64,000 nt of DNA, from positions 1 through 64,000 of the forward strand of contig JACGCN010000054.1 in assembly GCA_014905825.1 (NCBI GenBank), in the 5' to 3' direction. The notes below the pieces were generated by a model, which was not told the DNA's origin, ran no database searches, and saw only the letters and a program-made list of their open reading frames with translations. The position numbers and the translations under genes are program-made. Each line of letters starts with the position of its first letter. Position 1 is the stretch's first letter. The stretch is from Lyophyllum atratum (Eukaryota; Basidiomycota; Agaricomycetes; Agaricales; Lyophyllaceae). Below, in pieces: positions 24,042 to 36,557 of this stretch.

Positions 24042-25693
24042 ATGTCCACCCTCAGCGATGCCCAAGTGTACGCCCAAAATCTTCTCCCCAAACGCCACGG
24101 TTATCCCCTATGGGTTCCAGAGCCCTACGGCCACTCGGTTTCCTATCGCACAAAAGGTGTCCGCATTGGTGATGTGGGTTACGTGACGGAAGACGGCGCT
24201 TTCGAGACCCTCTTCAACGTTCGTGCGCCCCGGGACGATCCCATCAACGGCCGCGGCGTTCCGGAGGGGTTCGAACAGGTCCACATCCCCTTTGAGGACA
24301 TTGTCCATATTCCGAACTTCCACCAGCATGGTTGCACGGTGACGAGCGCCTCGACCAAGAGAAGAGCCGTGGACTTAGAGCTGACTACTACAGATATCCC
24401 GTGAGCTTATCTTTTTTGATTTCTCGACCGTGTGGCATCATTTGCTTACACAGCATGGTCTGTGGCCCGTAGAGCCGTATCGGCAGGCGTTGGGACAAGT
24501 CTTCACTTCACATGGACTTCGTCGCAAGGAGCCATTCTCCATCTTCCAGATGGGGCATGCCGTGTAACGTGCCCCGCGGAGCTCTTCAGAGACGTCGCGC
24601 TCCGAGGTGCGAAGAGCTGGTATAAGTTCGCCAACTTAACCCTCAGACGGGGAGTGTCCAACGGCGCGTTGTATCTAGTTACGGGTTGCGATAAGACACA
24701 CTCATGGATGGTTGGCGCGTTCTCCGATAAGTCTTCAGACACGCAAGCCTCTTTCAGGCTCAGCACGTCTGGTTTCTGCGAGGCGCGCGCCTCCTATGCT
24801 TACTCTTGGGACACATCGAGCCCAGCCACGTTCCGCATCGGCCCATCACCGCCTATTGATTCCACCGATACTCTGCGTCGAAACAGCTCAGTAATAACCC
24901 AAGATGACTCAGTTTTCTCTCCCGGTGATGCCCCCGAGGGAATGACCCAATGCGTCTTCGTTCGTGGATATCGTATCATGCTGCGCACTAACCCGGTCGC
25001 GTTGATGCTTGGCGGTGCGACCAAGATCGAGGTGAATTCCATATCGTCCATAAGCCCCAAGGAAATTGCGCATGCATTTTTGGACCGTCGTCATTCGAAT
25101 CACACCAGCGGAGCGGCTACGTTGAGGGGATTTGTCAAAGGAGGTGGATGTCGCGATAATGCATGCCATGATAACGCGTCGTTGTTCCACTGTGAAATCC
25201 AGACCGCGGATGACGAGACGGAGCTCGACTATCTGCCGGCCGTCCTTGAAGTAAGTGGCCACGTTACCATGTTCAAGTTAGTAAACTCACCTCAGTTGAA
25301 TAGCCGTACCACCCATCCACAATAATAAACGAGCTATTATTGCACATCGTAAGTCACTGTGTTGAACCATAACCGAGATACTGACTACCATTCTAGTCAC
25401 CCCAGGCTACGGTTTCACTGATTCACGATGACGAGTGGGGCTCCGTGCTACGCCAAGTAATCCCGATATTGTTACTTGTAGTTTTTCTTGCCCTGATCAT
25501 CATGATTCTCCACCGGCAGCAGGATTTCGAGATACCGGATGAAACGACACTACTTTCCCGGATGCTCGAGAATTTTTGGTGTGCCAAACGGACATGTGCG
25601 TCGCCTGACGCTCATCCTAGCTGCGGTACTGGATGCTCAAACTTATCTGTGTTGCAGTCTCTACCTTCCTTGTCCCCCGGAATAATCAGATAA
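24042..25693 (+). CDS. Uncharacterised Agaricomycete cytoplasmic protein (470 aa)
   Basis: Five exons (24042-24400, 24473-25250, 25304-25348, 25397-25456, 25523-25693) join in frame. I recognise the layout as a lineage-specific family common in mushroom genomes with no assigned function. The N-terminal part opens MSTLSDAQVYAQNLLPKRHG, then VRIGDVGYVTEDGAF and FNVR. A central GAILHLPDGA segment leads to NGALYLVTGCDKTHSW and a CVFVRGYRIMLR block, and the C-terminal part has YHPSTIINELLL, then SLIHDDEW and IPDETTLLSRMLENF. No signal peptide. If the last intron (25,457-25,522) were retained it would insert a hydrophobic stretch that looks like a membrane helix; removing it restores the HDDEW-to-PDET spacing. 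The exact end of exon 5 and the acceptor at 24,473 are uncertain. Confidence 0.7.
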
Positions 25694-26399
25694 CGGCATC
25701 TGAGGCCTCCCCTGGGCATCTAAAACAATACTATGAGCCATTCGCCGACGTCTTTGTAACTATCTTTAAGTCAGGGACCGCAGCTGCGTCAATTAAACCA
25801 TCCACCCGTGGGGAACCAGGGCAGTGGGCCGGGAAACGCGGGGATCTAACCGCCGGTACCGAAGATCTTTCGTTGCGCGAGATCACAACTTCACGACGCG
25901 CAGACGCTCCAGGTGGGTTAAAAGTGATGCTACGTACCCCATTGAATCTCGCTCAAGGAAGACCGCGCGCCGCATTCAGGAACATCTCCGAGTATCTTGC
26001 GGGACCGCACGGCTGACCAGCAGCTCTCGGAAATCACGAACGCACATGTGCGCCCATCGCGCGGCCTCCCACGCCGCGTGATCAAACCTAATGGGAGGCC
26101 GCATACGGAGCCAAACCCCTCAACCTATAACAAGGCAGAAAAGCCGCGGTTCATCAGACGCCAGACGTCTTTCCATGCTTGAAAACATAATCTTACTTCT
26201 CTAGATAAATTAACAGTGAATGAGTCTACTTGTTGTCCATGATAAACCCTGGGGTGGTATACGAGGTGTCCACTCTACAATGCGGATGAATGTTTATATG
26301 TTAGTAGTATGTTAAACCTAAATATTCGTGCACATAGGACCACAATAAACAATGAGCCACCGTAATAAGGATATCAGACAAGCCTCCACGCCCAGCGAC
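25694..26399. other. Intergenic; nothing supportable
   Basis: Convergent spacer between the 470-aa gene (plus) and the GATA-factor gene (minus). Some open frames run through 25.7-26.2 kb on plus but have no homologue I recognise and may be 3' UTR. Confidence 0.4.
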
Positions 26400-27612
26400 T
26401 CATCTGGGAGTGGGCGGCGTGTGCTTCGAACGGGGCTTGATTCTATTACGCTTCAAAGAAAGCGGTCTGTCCCTGCCACGCAGCCGCGAGTAGACCCCGC
26501 ATGCGTTACAAAGTTGCGCTCCGGTTTTGCTGCGGCGCCACACTGAGGTATGGTGCGTATGGCAGTGGCTGCACTCAGGGCCGGACGTGTCGCCGTCTGA
26601 GACATCCGAGTCGTCGGCGGCATCAGCATCGATGAGCTCCTGGGGCCGGTGTTTCTGGCGTTGTTGGAGATAGAGGCCACACGCGTTGCAAAGCGGCTTT
26701 AGTGTCGTGGGCTCACGGCGCCAAAGAGGGGTCGAAGTAGCGTGGCAATGAGAGCAAACCTTCCCACCAGAAGGAATATCGACGCTTCCTCGGCGGGAAG
26801 CTGGGGGTGAAGAGGAGCTGGAGGTTGGGGAAACGTTGCGGAGAGCGTATGATACTGCAGAGCGCGGCTGGGGAGGAGAAATGGGGGAGACTTCGAGAGA
26901 ATAGTTGTATTCTGGGGACATGGTCAGATGGATATCTGGAGAGCTCATTGGAGATGACATCGCGTCGCTCCAGGGAGGGTCGAAGGTCAAAAATTGATTG
27001 TCCGCGGGGTGGGGTGACCAGCCGAAGACTTCAGGCGCCATGTCGGATGCACCATGAAGTGGGTTTACTTGAGTACGCGACTCCCACGTGACCCCTCTCG
27101 GTCTTCTGCCCATGGGAAGCGTTGTATTGTGAGTGGTCGGCATGTCGGAAAGGCCAGCGGGTAGCACGGAGTAGACGTTATCGTCGTCACTCCGGGAGCG
27201 GGGGTGCCCCGTTACGCGAGCATGCGAACTCTGGTATCCCGTGGGTGGCCGATGAGTTTCGGAGAAGGTGTAGGACGGCGAAGGGTGGGGAGGGGTATAC
27301 GAGTCGTAACCTCCTTGCACGAACCCAGTGTTGAGTGGGAAGAGATTAGCGTTAGAGACTCCTGAGCGCGTGTGACCCGAAGAGTTGTATCCCGTGTCTG
27401 CAAGGCACCTTAGCCGTGGCCGACATGAAGTACATCAAGCCCAACGCACCTTGGATGTCCCAATTGCCACTGAACGATGAAGTGTTGCCACTCGAGTATT
27501 GTTGATGACTCCCTGCATACGTATTGTACGCAGCGGGGTTGCTAAGCATGTACGATGCCTGAGCGTTGTCGAGGGTGTGGAAGGAATCAAACATGAGGTT
27601 TGGGTGAGCCAT
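26400..27612 (-). CDS. Two-finger GATA-type transcription factor
   Basis: Two exons, 27612-27450 and 27397-26400, separated by a 52-nt GTGCGT...TGCAG intron, give 386 residues (398 if the upstream in-frame ATG at 27,648 is used). Two GATA zinc fingers lie near the C-terminus: CX2CX18CX2C at about residues 269-294 (TPLWRREP...LCNACGLY) and CX2CX17CX2C at about 330-354 (SVWRRSKTGAQLCNACGVY), each followed by a basic tail (KRNRIKPRSK after finger 2). The long N-terminus is Ser/Pro/Tyr-rich and probably disordered. Fungal two-finger GATA proteins include the iron repressors of the SreA/Urbs1 type, but these carry a conserved Cys-rich block between the fingers, and here the linker is acidic (DADAADDSDVSDGD) with no Cys. 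An iron role is therefore not supported. Confidence 0.88.
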
Positions 27613-27648
27613 GGGGGATGTGCAATGAGAACCGACGGAGGAAGACAA

Positions 27649-30506
27649 GACCCTCTTTGTACTAGAGAGATCGGGAGTAAACCAGTGTCGCTTATAACCA
27701 GAAATTTAGCGTTCAAATGGGAAAGTGTGTAAGATCGGCTCATTTAACGCACACCCGATGCAAACCTTGCAAGATTAGATCGGAGGGTCTGGAAGGGGAA
27801 TTGCCATTTGCGAGTGTGGTGATCTCCAATTTGCGGTTGCAGCGTATTTGTTTCATACACGGTCAAGCGTTAAGCGTTACGCAGACCACTGGCGGCTTAT
27901 CTGTCAAAAATTAGGAAGAGTGGGAGATGCGCCTTTCGGCCCCACTGGCAGGAAGGTTTCAAGATTGATGGAGATGGCATAAGTTCGCGAACGGCCCCAA
28001 GTGGCTTGTCCGTTGAATTCGAGAACCTGGTTGATGCGGTTCAGTTTGAGTGACGTAAAATATGGCTTTCCCTTTTCGTCGCCGAAGGGTTCGGACTCTT
28101 GTGCAGCATGAGATGCCATCAAATCATGTGCGCAATGAACTCAGGGTGATTAGCGTCCCGATGTGGCGACAATGCAAACCTCGACAATGAAAGTCTCATC
28201 TGCAGAATATAACAACATCCTCTACCCACTCTGTCAACAGCACAAAGCTTAGTTCCTCCTCGACCCAGCATATGTATAGCTTGCGGCACTCCACGACAGC
28301 CCAAATGCGTTGCTTTGGTTTCAATTCACTGTAGAAACGAAAGTGGACGGTGGCATTTTCTTTGACAGCTGTGATTCGGATCCTAGTGGGGCCGGCCCGG
28401 GCAGGAACCGATTAAAGACAACTCATCCAGGCTATGATGTTAGCGATGGAAAGGCTTGGGCTTGAGCATGGATCGTTGCGCCTGTCAGGATGAAGGCAAT
28501 GCTAGAATGACTCCTTGCAGTGCAGTGCATTGGACGCGAGAGTGCTGGCCCTGCGCACCTGTGACTGAATAGCGCGTCGGTTGGGTTATTACTCTGGGAA
28601 GATTTTCGACCAGTTCCCCGTGCTACTTCGCTTTATAGCGTAGTTCCGACGTAGTTCTCATCAGCGCCGATTTTGTTGGGAAACGTCAGAAACTGTCTGA
28701 CAGAAAATGTAGTCAGTAGCGTTCAGACGCGTCACAAGCACTAGGGATAGCGACGCAGAGAAACCTCATCTAAAGTCCACATGCACAGGCACGGGATATT
28801 GAAGTCCGCCTACCAAAAAGAACGTACCGTGTCCTCAGAAGTTCTGCAGCCATATACATACTTTCCTGTTGATCACAGACATGACAGCTCGAACGGTCGC
28901 TACAGCGACACACACCACAGAACGTTCACGTTTATACAAGCACGTACGATGAGGCTTGCATGCATGAGAGGCCAGATTTACTGCTTGACTGCGTACGGGG
29001 CCAGGGCCAGTCTTGGTTGACACCGCTATTCATCGAGGAGAAATAGACGTTGCATGTTTTTATTTGGTTATAGTTGCCAGGAACTTCTGAAGCCAACATC
29101 GTTCGACATCGAAACGACCAAGGAACGACCAAAGAAAATGACGCTCGATGATTTCGGGGAACCCCCATGAAACCTTGTCATAGGATACATGGAACATGTC
29201 GATGCGAGAGACTGAGCATGAATGGGCATTATATGAATGGCTTCAGAGTAGATTGATCAACACAATCGCGGATACACTCGCAGTTGCCGAGCGCTTATAA
29301 TCGAGACAAGGGTCAATTATCTGGTGGACGATCACTGTGGGATCAGCTTTCGGACACTTGGCTGAAAGGATATTTCAAACGTCGAGAGCGAGGAGATATC
29401 ATTCGACCTCGCAGTACATGAAAGCTACTGAGGATACTAACGCCTCCGAGCCCCGTGGATCAAGTACATAGAGTGCCAGGGCGAACCCCATCGAGCTCTT
29501 ATCTAGCTACACTGAACGCGAATTTGTCCAGGTGATGAGATGCCCAGTAGTAGGCTGATCTGGTGACATAGTTGCGGCGTTGACATCGACATATCACGAT
29601 CCAGATTTTGGAGACCCCGCAACAAGTGATCATTGATGGGCCCTGAATGCGAAGAAGTGGGTTGCCTGAACACGCAATAGCCACCCTGCTTTCGCCTCGA
29701 GCACTCGAGGATCTGTGCGCAACGATTCCGATATTCTCGCAATGGAAACATCATTCAAGACTGGGGGGCCCTGATCGAAGATCGCGAGCGAGTCATAGCA
29801 AAGACCTGGAGTCTCGGAAGCGCAGTTCAAGAATTTACGACCCCTCTGGGGGGTGGTTACAACAAGAACGCGCGTCGGAAAGCAATGCGGGTTAAGGACC
29901 GCGGTCCCGGGGTCGTGTCGCGCCACTATTTGGAGGGGATCTCAAGTTTCACAGTTGATAGATGCGCCAGAGCAAACCTGACAAGAAACCGTCACATCCC
30001 CAGATCAAATGTATCGCTCGAAAGAAATTGGAGGACTCAGCTTTAATGGAGACTTCCAAAATCAGCGCCGTTGGGGTGAATATTGGCCCGAAGGCAAAGC
30101 GGTGCTCCGGCGATGGTGTCCATAATAACAAGATAAACGAATTCAATGTCATAGATCGAGTCTCGAGCTGAGTAGATATATTAAAAAATTGGCCTGGTTG
30201 TGCCTCGAGGAGATGCTGCCATCATTCCCAGCTGTCATCATGGAAGGTGATCTCGAAGACTTTCGAATAGAGAGAAAGCATGCGAGGAAAATGCTCTCAA
30301 AAAAAATGCAACAGCACTGAAGGTTGTGGAAGTCCAGGAGAACGTTGACTCAGACTGCGTCAGTTAGGTTGGGGGGTCACGTGCTCATGTGACCTGCGCG
30401 TTACGTCACGATTGAGCTGGCCGTCCGTCTCACATTCTCCACGACTTACGCAGCGTTTCCTCTTTTTTTCTACCATCTTAACCTCAAACCGCAACACTCT
30501 TTAATT
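27649..30506. other. 2.9 kb intergenic; possible exon remnant at 27.9-28.1 kb
   Basis: A minus-strand frame at 28,122-27,904 (ending WGRSRTYAISINLETFLPVG and a stop) looks more protein-like than its surroundings and may be the last exon of a gene whose 5' part is lost. I do not recognise it. The rest to 30,350 shows nothing. From 30,350 to 30,506 it is the lunapark promoter and leader. Confidence 0.35.
30378..30412 (+). promoter_or_regulatory. CACGTG E-box and CRE-like TTACGTCA upstream of lunapark gene
   Basis: GTCACGTG-CT-CATGTGAC forms an imperfect palindrome containing an E-box. TTACGTCA, a CRE/ATF-type half-palindrome, follows about ten bases later. Both lie 95-130 bp before the lunapark start codon. 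bHLH and bZIP proteins bind such cores; whether they act here is inference. Confidence 0.4.
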
Positions 30507-31764
30507 ATGTCTTTCTTGACGAGCATGTTTCGGAAGGTATGGCCATTTATTGTGGTTCTGAGCAGTCATTTACGGGGTATAAACAGAAGAAAGAAGAGGA
30601 CTACGAGACTATTCTTTCAGCCCTGGCGATCGATATACAGAAGCGCCAGCTCCAACTATCCGAAATTCGTCTACGAGAGCGCCGGGCGACTCTGCTTGTA
30701 ACACTATATACATTGGCTGGTTGGGTGGCATATGTGAGCCTGTGGTATTTGGGCATTCTTCCAAATCGCAGTGGACATCGAGGGAGTGGCGTTGAGAAAG
30801 CGGTGAAGGGGGCTCCGGTTGTAGTTGGTCCTGTGGTGTAAGCCCATCTCCTTTCTTCAAACATGCCGACCAAGCAAACAGCCAAGCAGCATCCTATTCA
30901 TTCGGAGGATTGTGCAAATCTGGTACAAGCGGAAGGGAGACGCAGAAGGTGAGCATGGAGCATAATTATTGCTTGATCCCATCTTATCAGCACGTCAGAG
31001 AAAACCCTGCAAACGTTGCTGAAACAGCAGCGGACAAAAGTAGAGGAGATCAAGAAGAAGACGAATTACTACTCGACTCGTGATTTAATTCAACGATACG
31101 ACGAGCCTGCCGGAAGCCCTGGTCTACGTCAAAGACTTGTCCCTGCACAAACTCAACCGAGCACGCCACAACGAGTTCCCCCACCTCCAAATGGCAATAC
31201 CGTGTCACGAACTCCGAATCCATTCAACCCACAGCCTCCCAGTAGGTCTCCTTCGTCTTGGTGTTTCAAGTCTGACGTGTCTTCACCCCGACGTCTTCAG
31301 CGCCCCTACCTTCCGGTCCACCAAGAAAGCAATGGTATGACAAGCTTGCCGATGCCTTGCTCGGAGATGATGATCACACACCGAACGCCTCTACCTCGCG
31401 TTACGCGTTGATCTGCGAGAAATGCTTCGCTCATAATGGCCTAGTGAAAGAAAGCATGTGGGCCGACGCCCGTACGTTGCGTTTTTCTTTTTCTTCGTGC
31501 TATCCTTTGTCTTAGTGTTGTTCGTTCCAATCAGAATACATCTGTCCAAAGTGCAATCACTTCAACCGCTCTGCCAGCGCAAAGAAGCAAGCGAGGATCT
31601 CGACTCCATCTCCGTCCCCCGCCTCGCCGAAACCTGTGTCTGCGCCCCTGCCCCATGATAGCGTAACTCCCGAAAAGCGATCATCACCATCCCTGAATGG
31701 CTCACCGCCTGCTGTCGGGTCTATCACGGCAGACGCAAGTTTGATGGAGGTTGATGACTCGTAG
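30507..31764 (+). CDS. LNP1: Lunapark family ER network protein
   Basis: Six exons (30507-30536, 30587-30837, 30890-30948, 30999-31241, 31301-31471, 31535-31764) give 327 residues. The domain order is that of lunapark: a short N-terminus MSFLTSMFRK, a coiled segment (DIQKRQLQLSEIRLRERR), two closely spaced hydrophobic helices (about 46-66 and 86-100) forming a membrane hairpin, then a second coiled segment (QQRTKVEEIKKKTNYYSTRDLIQRY), a Pro-rich linker, and a C-terminal CX2C...CX2C zinc ribbon (Cys233, 236, 255 and 258, in ICEKCFAHNGLV and ICPKCNHFN). Lnp1 sits at three-way junctions of the tubular ER with reticulons and the atlastin-like GTPase Sey1 and stabilises them; the ribbon mediates self-association. 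The tail is Ser/Pro-rich and ends LMEVDDS. Exon 1 is only 30 bp. Confidence 0.92.
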
Positions 31765-34700
31765 CGTGTACATATTTATTGCCAGTGTATCCCGCTATGC
31801 GAACAGTGCTCTCTTTGGTCTGTCAATAATCGTGTTGATAGTGCGCTCCTCGTTGAGCATGCTTGGTAGGACGTTTTCAAATCTACAGCTACCAATATTC
31901 GAGCGTGATGCCCATCATCGAAGGTGGCGGGGATCATCTTCGGGCGACATTCAGGATCGTCGCCGAGGCTGTCATGCAGAGCCCATGGGATACTTGCGTA
32001 CATTGGTACTATGCAGCCTGTCCGAAACGAGCCCGACGAGAAGAAGCTATTCAACCCCAGATCTACCCGCCCGAATACGCATCTGACAGATGTCCTGCGA
32101 ACGATGGTCGTCGATAAAGCCGGAATATACCTAATGTTCATGTTGTACGGGGACCCTTCTCCTCTGTGATATGACGTATTCTGTTCGGGATTCAAGTGGG
32201 TCGCTGTCTCCTAGGGGCGTCCGATTAATACCTTCTTTTCAGTTAGTCCTCAGCGGCATGGCTGGGGGCTTCTATAACCTTTCCCAAGAACATATGTTGA
32301 AGTTGTTCAGTCCTTTGATTTCTCAGTAATGGAACCTCGCGATTTTTTTTCCATCTCCATCCTGTCATAAGATTGGCGCTGTGAGCCGAGCCCTGCGAGC
32401 ACATTGACTGGAGGAATGTCCTCTTCGCCCCTCGACGCGTCCCAGATATTCCTAAGATCCGACTATATCTGCTGACCTGCAAGTACTGGAGATGACAGCA
32501 ATCCCAAGGTTTCATGATATTAGTATGCCAAAGATAGAGGAGTAGGAACGCTGCTGAAAGTCGTAGAGGACCATGACCTGGGTGGAGTCTTAGACTCTTA
32601 GGAGAGGAGATGAACAGCCGCCCATATCCGGCTCTATTCGGTGATTTTCCATGCCTGGTCATGGGTTCGTTGAATAGCCGAGATATTAAGTTAAGCATCG
32701 TTTCCGCCATCGCGTTATTCCGCCGAAAAGTCTGACGATCTATCCGCAATGTACGGATCGACGAGATTATTTTTCAAGGGTTGCATTGCATGGGTGGACG
32801 GACCCACTACAAAGAATGCCACATAGAGGAGCTGTCAACGCGCAGAAAGGACATGTCAAAGTGGCAGTGCTTCTCGTGGAGCGATGACAGGTATGAGGTG
32901 TTCTAAACATCCGTGGAAAGAGGAGTATACCAGACATAAGCGATTTGGTTGTGGATAGAACAACGTTCTTCGGCAAGGGACAATTTGACAGGTTCTGAAG
33001 AAGGATAAGCCGTACCAAGACTTGATAACGTATGATACGCACCAGCAAGGAGGCGAGTGAAACGTTGACATTATATGTGGGGTTAGAAAGCAGCTTGGGT
33101 ATAGAACAAAGCAGCTTGTGAGTAATGGGAGTTCGGGGGGTATGGATCGTTCCCGAACTGTCATACCTCCGAGTGCAGAGAAAAAAACATGCCCATCAAA
33201 ACCCCACGTTTATTATCCGTATCTTCAGCCCGAATGGGAGAAGTACCTCCTCTTCACGATGTATGGCTAGGGACAGGTGTAATGCGCACAAAACATCGAG
33301 ACAGAGGCTGTTCAATGACTATCCCCGGTCGCCATTTCCAGGGTCAGAGAGTGCGACTTCGCCTGAAGAATGCAAGATCTTTATGCAGGCGTACGCGAGT
33401 AGATATGCGACTGCTACGCGCTTGACATTTTTGTAGACCGTAGTAGTTGATAACAGTCCAACGTCCGTAAGTCGGTTGAGGATCGGGACTCGAAAGGAGT
33501 TCATATGACTCGCTGTGGGAAGAGTATCCACTTGAATGTAGATCCAATAGTAACATTTCGTTCCAAATATAACAAAGACTATGTAAGACGGTCAGCTCAA
33601 GGTGGGAGATTGAACGCCCTCAGCAAAAACAGAGTTTAAGCTTACCGTGACCCTCGTGGCGCAACATCAACTCGCCCCGAAAGGGGCGGAGCTGAGTTTA
33701 AAATATCATTTGATAGCCACCCTCTGATCACACAGTATGAACCACCACCATCTGCTCGTCTGTCACTGTCCTCTCAACATTTCTCACCTCACTAAGTTAT
33801 CGCGGCGGTCTTCCACAGCTTTCCTGCCGAACTCTGGACCATAGGCTGGCGATATGTCGTGGTGTTTCCAAAGCAATCATGCGCTGCGCGATTGTTTGTT
33901 GAGATCGACTGCCATGGCCCATTTGTCGTCAGATATGTCTCTCCCTGCGTCATCCACCCAGATCAAAACTCCACATTAGGACCAAGGCGCCCGCTGTTCC
34001 TGCGCCATCTTGGATACAAACTCACAACTGTCAACGTCCACCCTTCAATTCGCCATCAGTTGGTCGGACGGAAGCATTTATTTAGGCTTGCTCTATCGAG
34101 AAAACCGTTTCAGCCACCTGGCTCATCTTTCATATTGCTCTCTAGTAATATCCTGGATCATGGGTTAGGCCGCAATGCAGGATGCTACCCTCATATTCGA
34201 CCTTTCCTTACCGAACCACATTTTCGTTATTCCAGAAGACTTTGACCATGCTAAGCGGTTTGCTTCCTTTCTCAGCGAATGTCAAAGGCCGAAACGGATG
34301 GATGCATGTTGTCCTTCGCTTCAACCTGGTGGCACGCCCCTCGATCCTCGATGACACTCTCTGTTTGCGGAAACCGTTGTCCCATGCACTCGCGATCCTC
34401 GGTACTCCGTAGACATCAACTTGGCTATGGGGCATATTAGGAAAGGGAAGATGCGCCCTCAAGTTATCGAATTTCTTGTCCCGCATCTCGGCCTTCCAAC
34501 GTTCTGGGCCGATCTGGGAACCGCTACTCTCATTTATATCACGGGTCATCATCATGATCTGCAAAACTGCAACAGGTCCCGAAGATATAACCCCTCCCTT
34601 CCCGCCATGCGTCTCAATAAGGTCCGTGCCGTGATCTGCAGCGTATCTTCCATTTTCTTCCATTATGCGAACCTCTTCGTTGACGTCGGTAAGTGGCTTT

Positions 34701-35760
34701 CGAGTCGTACACACTTCTTTGCGCTAACCTTGGAAATCGGAACGCAGGTCTGCAATCGTTACACACAGTCTAGAGCATCGACTTCTTCGCGGGTGTCATG
34801 ACTGAACGGTGCTGACCTCGTCGTCATATACAAGCTCAACGCCACGGAGCGTGAGCATGCGGTGTGGATTCCCGAAGCATGGTACCGTGTACGACTTTGA
34901 AGTCAGTCGAAGCCGTTGCCGTGACATATTCTGTGCAGCCACGTTGTTCAATGGCAGGTTCTACTCTTTGACATTCCCCAGCACCCGACTCTCGTCCAGA
35001 TCCTCCCGTATCAGTTTCCGATAAATCGTCTATCTGCTGTCCATTGACACCTCCCGTCATTAAGTGTCTACTCACAACGACAGACATGCACAGAAACCAT
35101 CATGTCCTGTCAACTCAAATTCGACCTGTCGGCGTGGTCGCGCCGCCTTGTGAATCTCATCGACTTCATTTCTCATGACAATATGCCCAAAACCGGCCCT
35201 AGTGAGACGGATTGGACATGTGGTTGTTGGCAACGCGCCCTCGGTAAACAAAGGGAAAACAACGGCTTGATCCGCTGGTAAGTCTCTCCACTTTGAGTGG
35301 CTCAGATCTGCTTGAACTGCCTGCTGAGCTAGCTCGCTGCCCGGAACCATCAATTGTGCCTGGAATTCTCTCTCCAGTATTGTTCGGGTAGACTGCCTGC
35401 CCTTCTCTGCCTGAAATGTCGTCTAAGCGGGAAGTGTGAGATCATCAGTATTTCAATACCGACTCGGAGACGCCAAGCGCATCTTTCGCTAAGGTGGCCC
35501 ACTGAGCAGTGCAAGGACAGGCAAGGACTGACGGACTCTAGTGGACGTGCCTTTCAACAATAAGAGAGCGGCTCCATTGGAGTGTAGAGGAAATGGAACG
35601 CAGGGATCGTCGGGATTTACGAACACCCCGGCCCCATCGTTGCTTTGTTCCGATACACGATCACGTGTACGGAGCGCCCAGGTAGCGGAACCGATGGACC
35701 ACAATCAAGTTGACTCGTTGCGGTGTTTAAAGGGGATGAAGACCGTCTCTGGTGATGGTC
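31765..35760. other. 4 kb gene-poor; scattered decayed frames
   Basis: No intact gene. Near 33,820 a frame reading FPAELWTIGWRYV resembles the start of an F-box (LP.ELW motif) and continues open to about 34,245 without recognisable sequence, so it could be a decayed F-box gene. A short frame at 35,101-35,278 (MSCQLKFDLSAWSRR..., ending before a GTAAGT donor) is another possible exon fragment. Near 33,673 there is a CGCCCC-GAAA-GGGGCG hairpin. On minus, 32,243-33,164 is open in pieces and rich in Leu/Cys, but I cannot assign it. Confidence 0.35.
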
Positions 35761-36557
35761 ATGTCTTCTTCTCCAATGCCTCCACTCCTAGGCGACGGCG
35801 AAGGCCGTTACAAGGTGCAGGTCACTGGCAACAGCGGTACGCCTTTCGCGTGACATCCAACCTCCCTAGAATTAACTCTTTGACTTCTGGTCGTAGGGAC
35901 TGGAAAGGTATGTTGTCAACCAACAAGTCTGCAGGAAGTTGAGCTTGGTTACGCTCTCGATTCATGAAGTCCACCACCGGTATTGCTCTGGCCGAACTTC
36001 TTGGTGTTCCATACATCTCGCTCGACACCTTGAACTGGCAGCCAGGCTGGAAAGAGACGCCCACCGACGAATTTCAAGCGATGATTCGCGAGGCCCTGAA
36101 TCAATCCGACAAGGGGTGGGTAGTGGATGGGAGTTACGCGGGGAAAGGGGGGAACATCGCGGTCGAGGAATGCACTGATCTTATCTGTAGGATTCATCGG
36201 TCTGCACGTATGACTTGTGGGTGATTCACACCACTCTTCATAGGGTTAGACCCTCCTCTGGCTCTGTACTTCCCCCGTATCCTCCTTCGAACCTTTGGTC
36301 GCCTTTTCGGCTTAACCGCGCCGTGTAGCGTAGGATGCCCGGAGAGCTGGCGTGAAGCCTTCTCGGTTAAGGGCATTCTCTGGTGGTGTCTCTCGAACCA
36401 CTGGGCAACACGTCGTCGATGTAGAGCGTGGATGGCGGAGATGGGCGTTGTTGCTGGTGAGAACATCACTGGCAGGAAAATGAGGAGATTCGGAGGTTGG
36501 GGGTCCGATGTCCAGATATGGATGAAGGATGTCGCTGAAATGTGTAGAGCGAAGTAG
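35761..36557 (+). CDS. Small P-loop kinase (adenylate kinase-like)
   Basis: Four exons, 35761-35836, 35897-35907, 35970-36186 and 36244-36557, give 205 residues. The Walker A loop GNSGTGKST (residues 23-31) is assembled from three exons; the middle one is an 11-bp microexon coding most of GTGK. It is followed by LLGVPYISLDTLNWQPGW, a conserved segment in bacterial and fungal adenylate-kinase-like proteins of the FlaR/topology-modulation type, then GWVVDGSY, WLDPPLALYFPRILLRTFGR and a C-terminal half ending DVAEMCRAK. These are predicted nucleotide (or nucleoside) phosphotransferases; substrate unknown. No targeting signal. An alternative in-frame ATG lies at 35,776. Confidence 0.8.

Noticed and set aside
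25445..25540. Apparent membrane helix (ILLLVVFLALIIMIL) in the 470-aa gene
   Set aside because: It lies exactly between a GTAATC donor and a GCAGCAG acceptor. Removing it restores the family spacing from HDDEW to PDET, so it is intron sequence.
32243..33164. Minus-strand frames rich in Leu/Cys, possible membrane protein
   Set aside because: Frames do not join through plausible introns and hydrophobic segments are too irregular to call helices.
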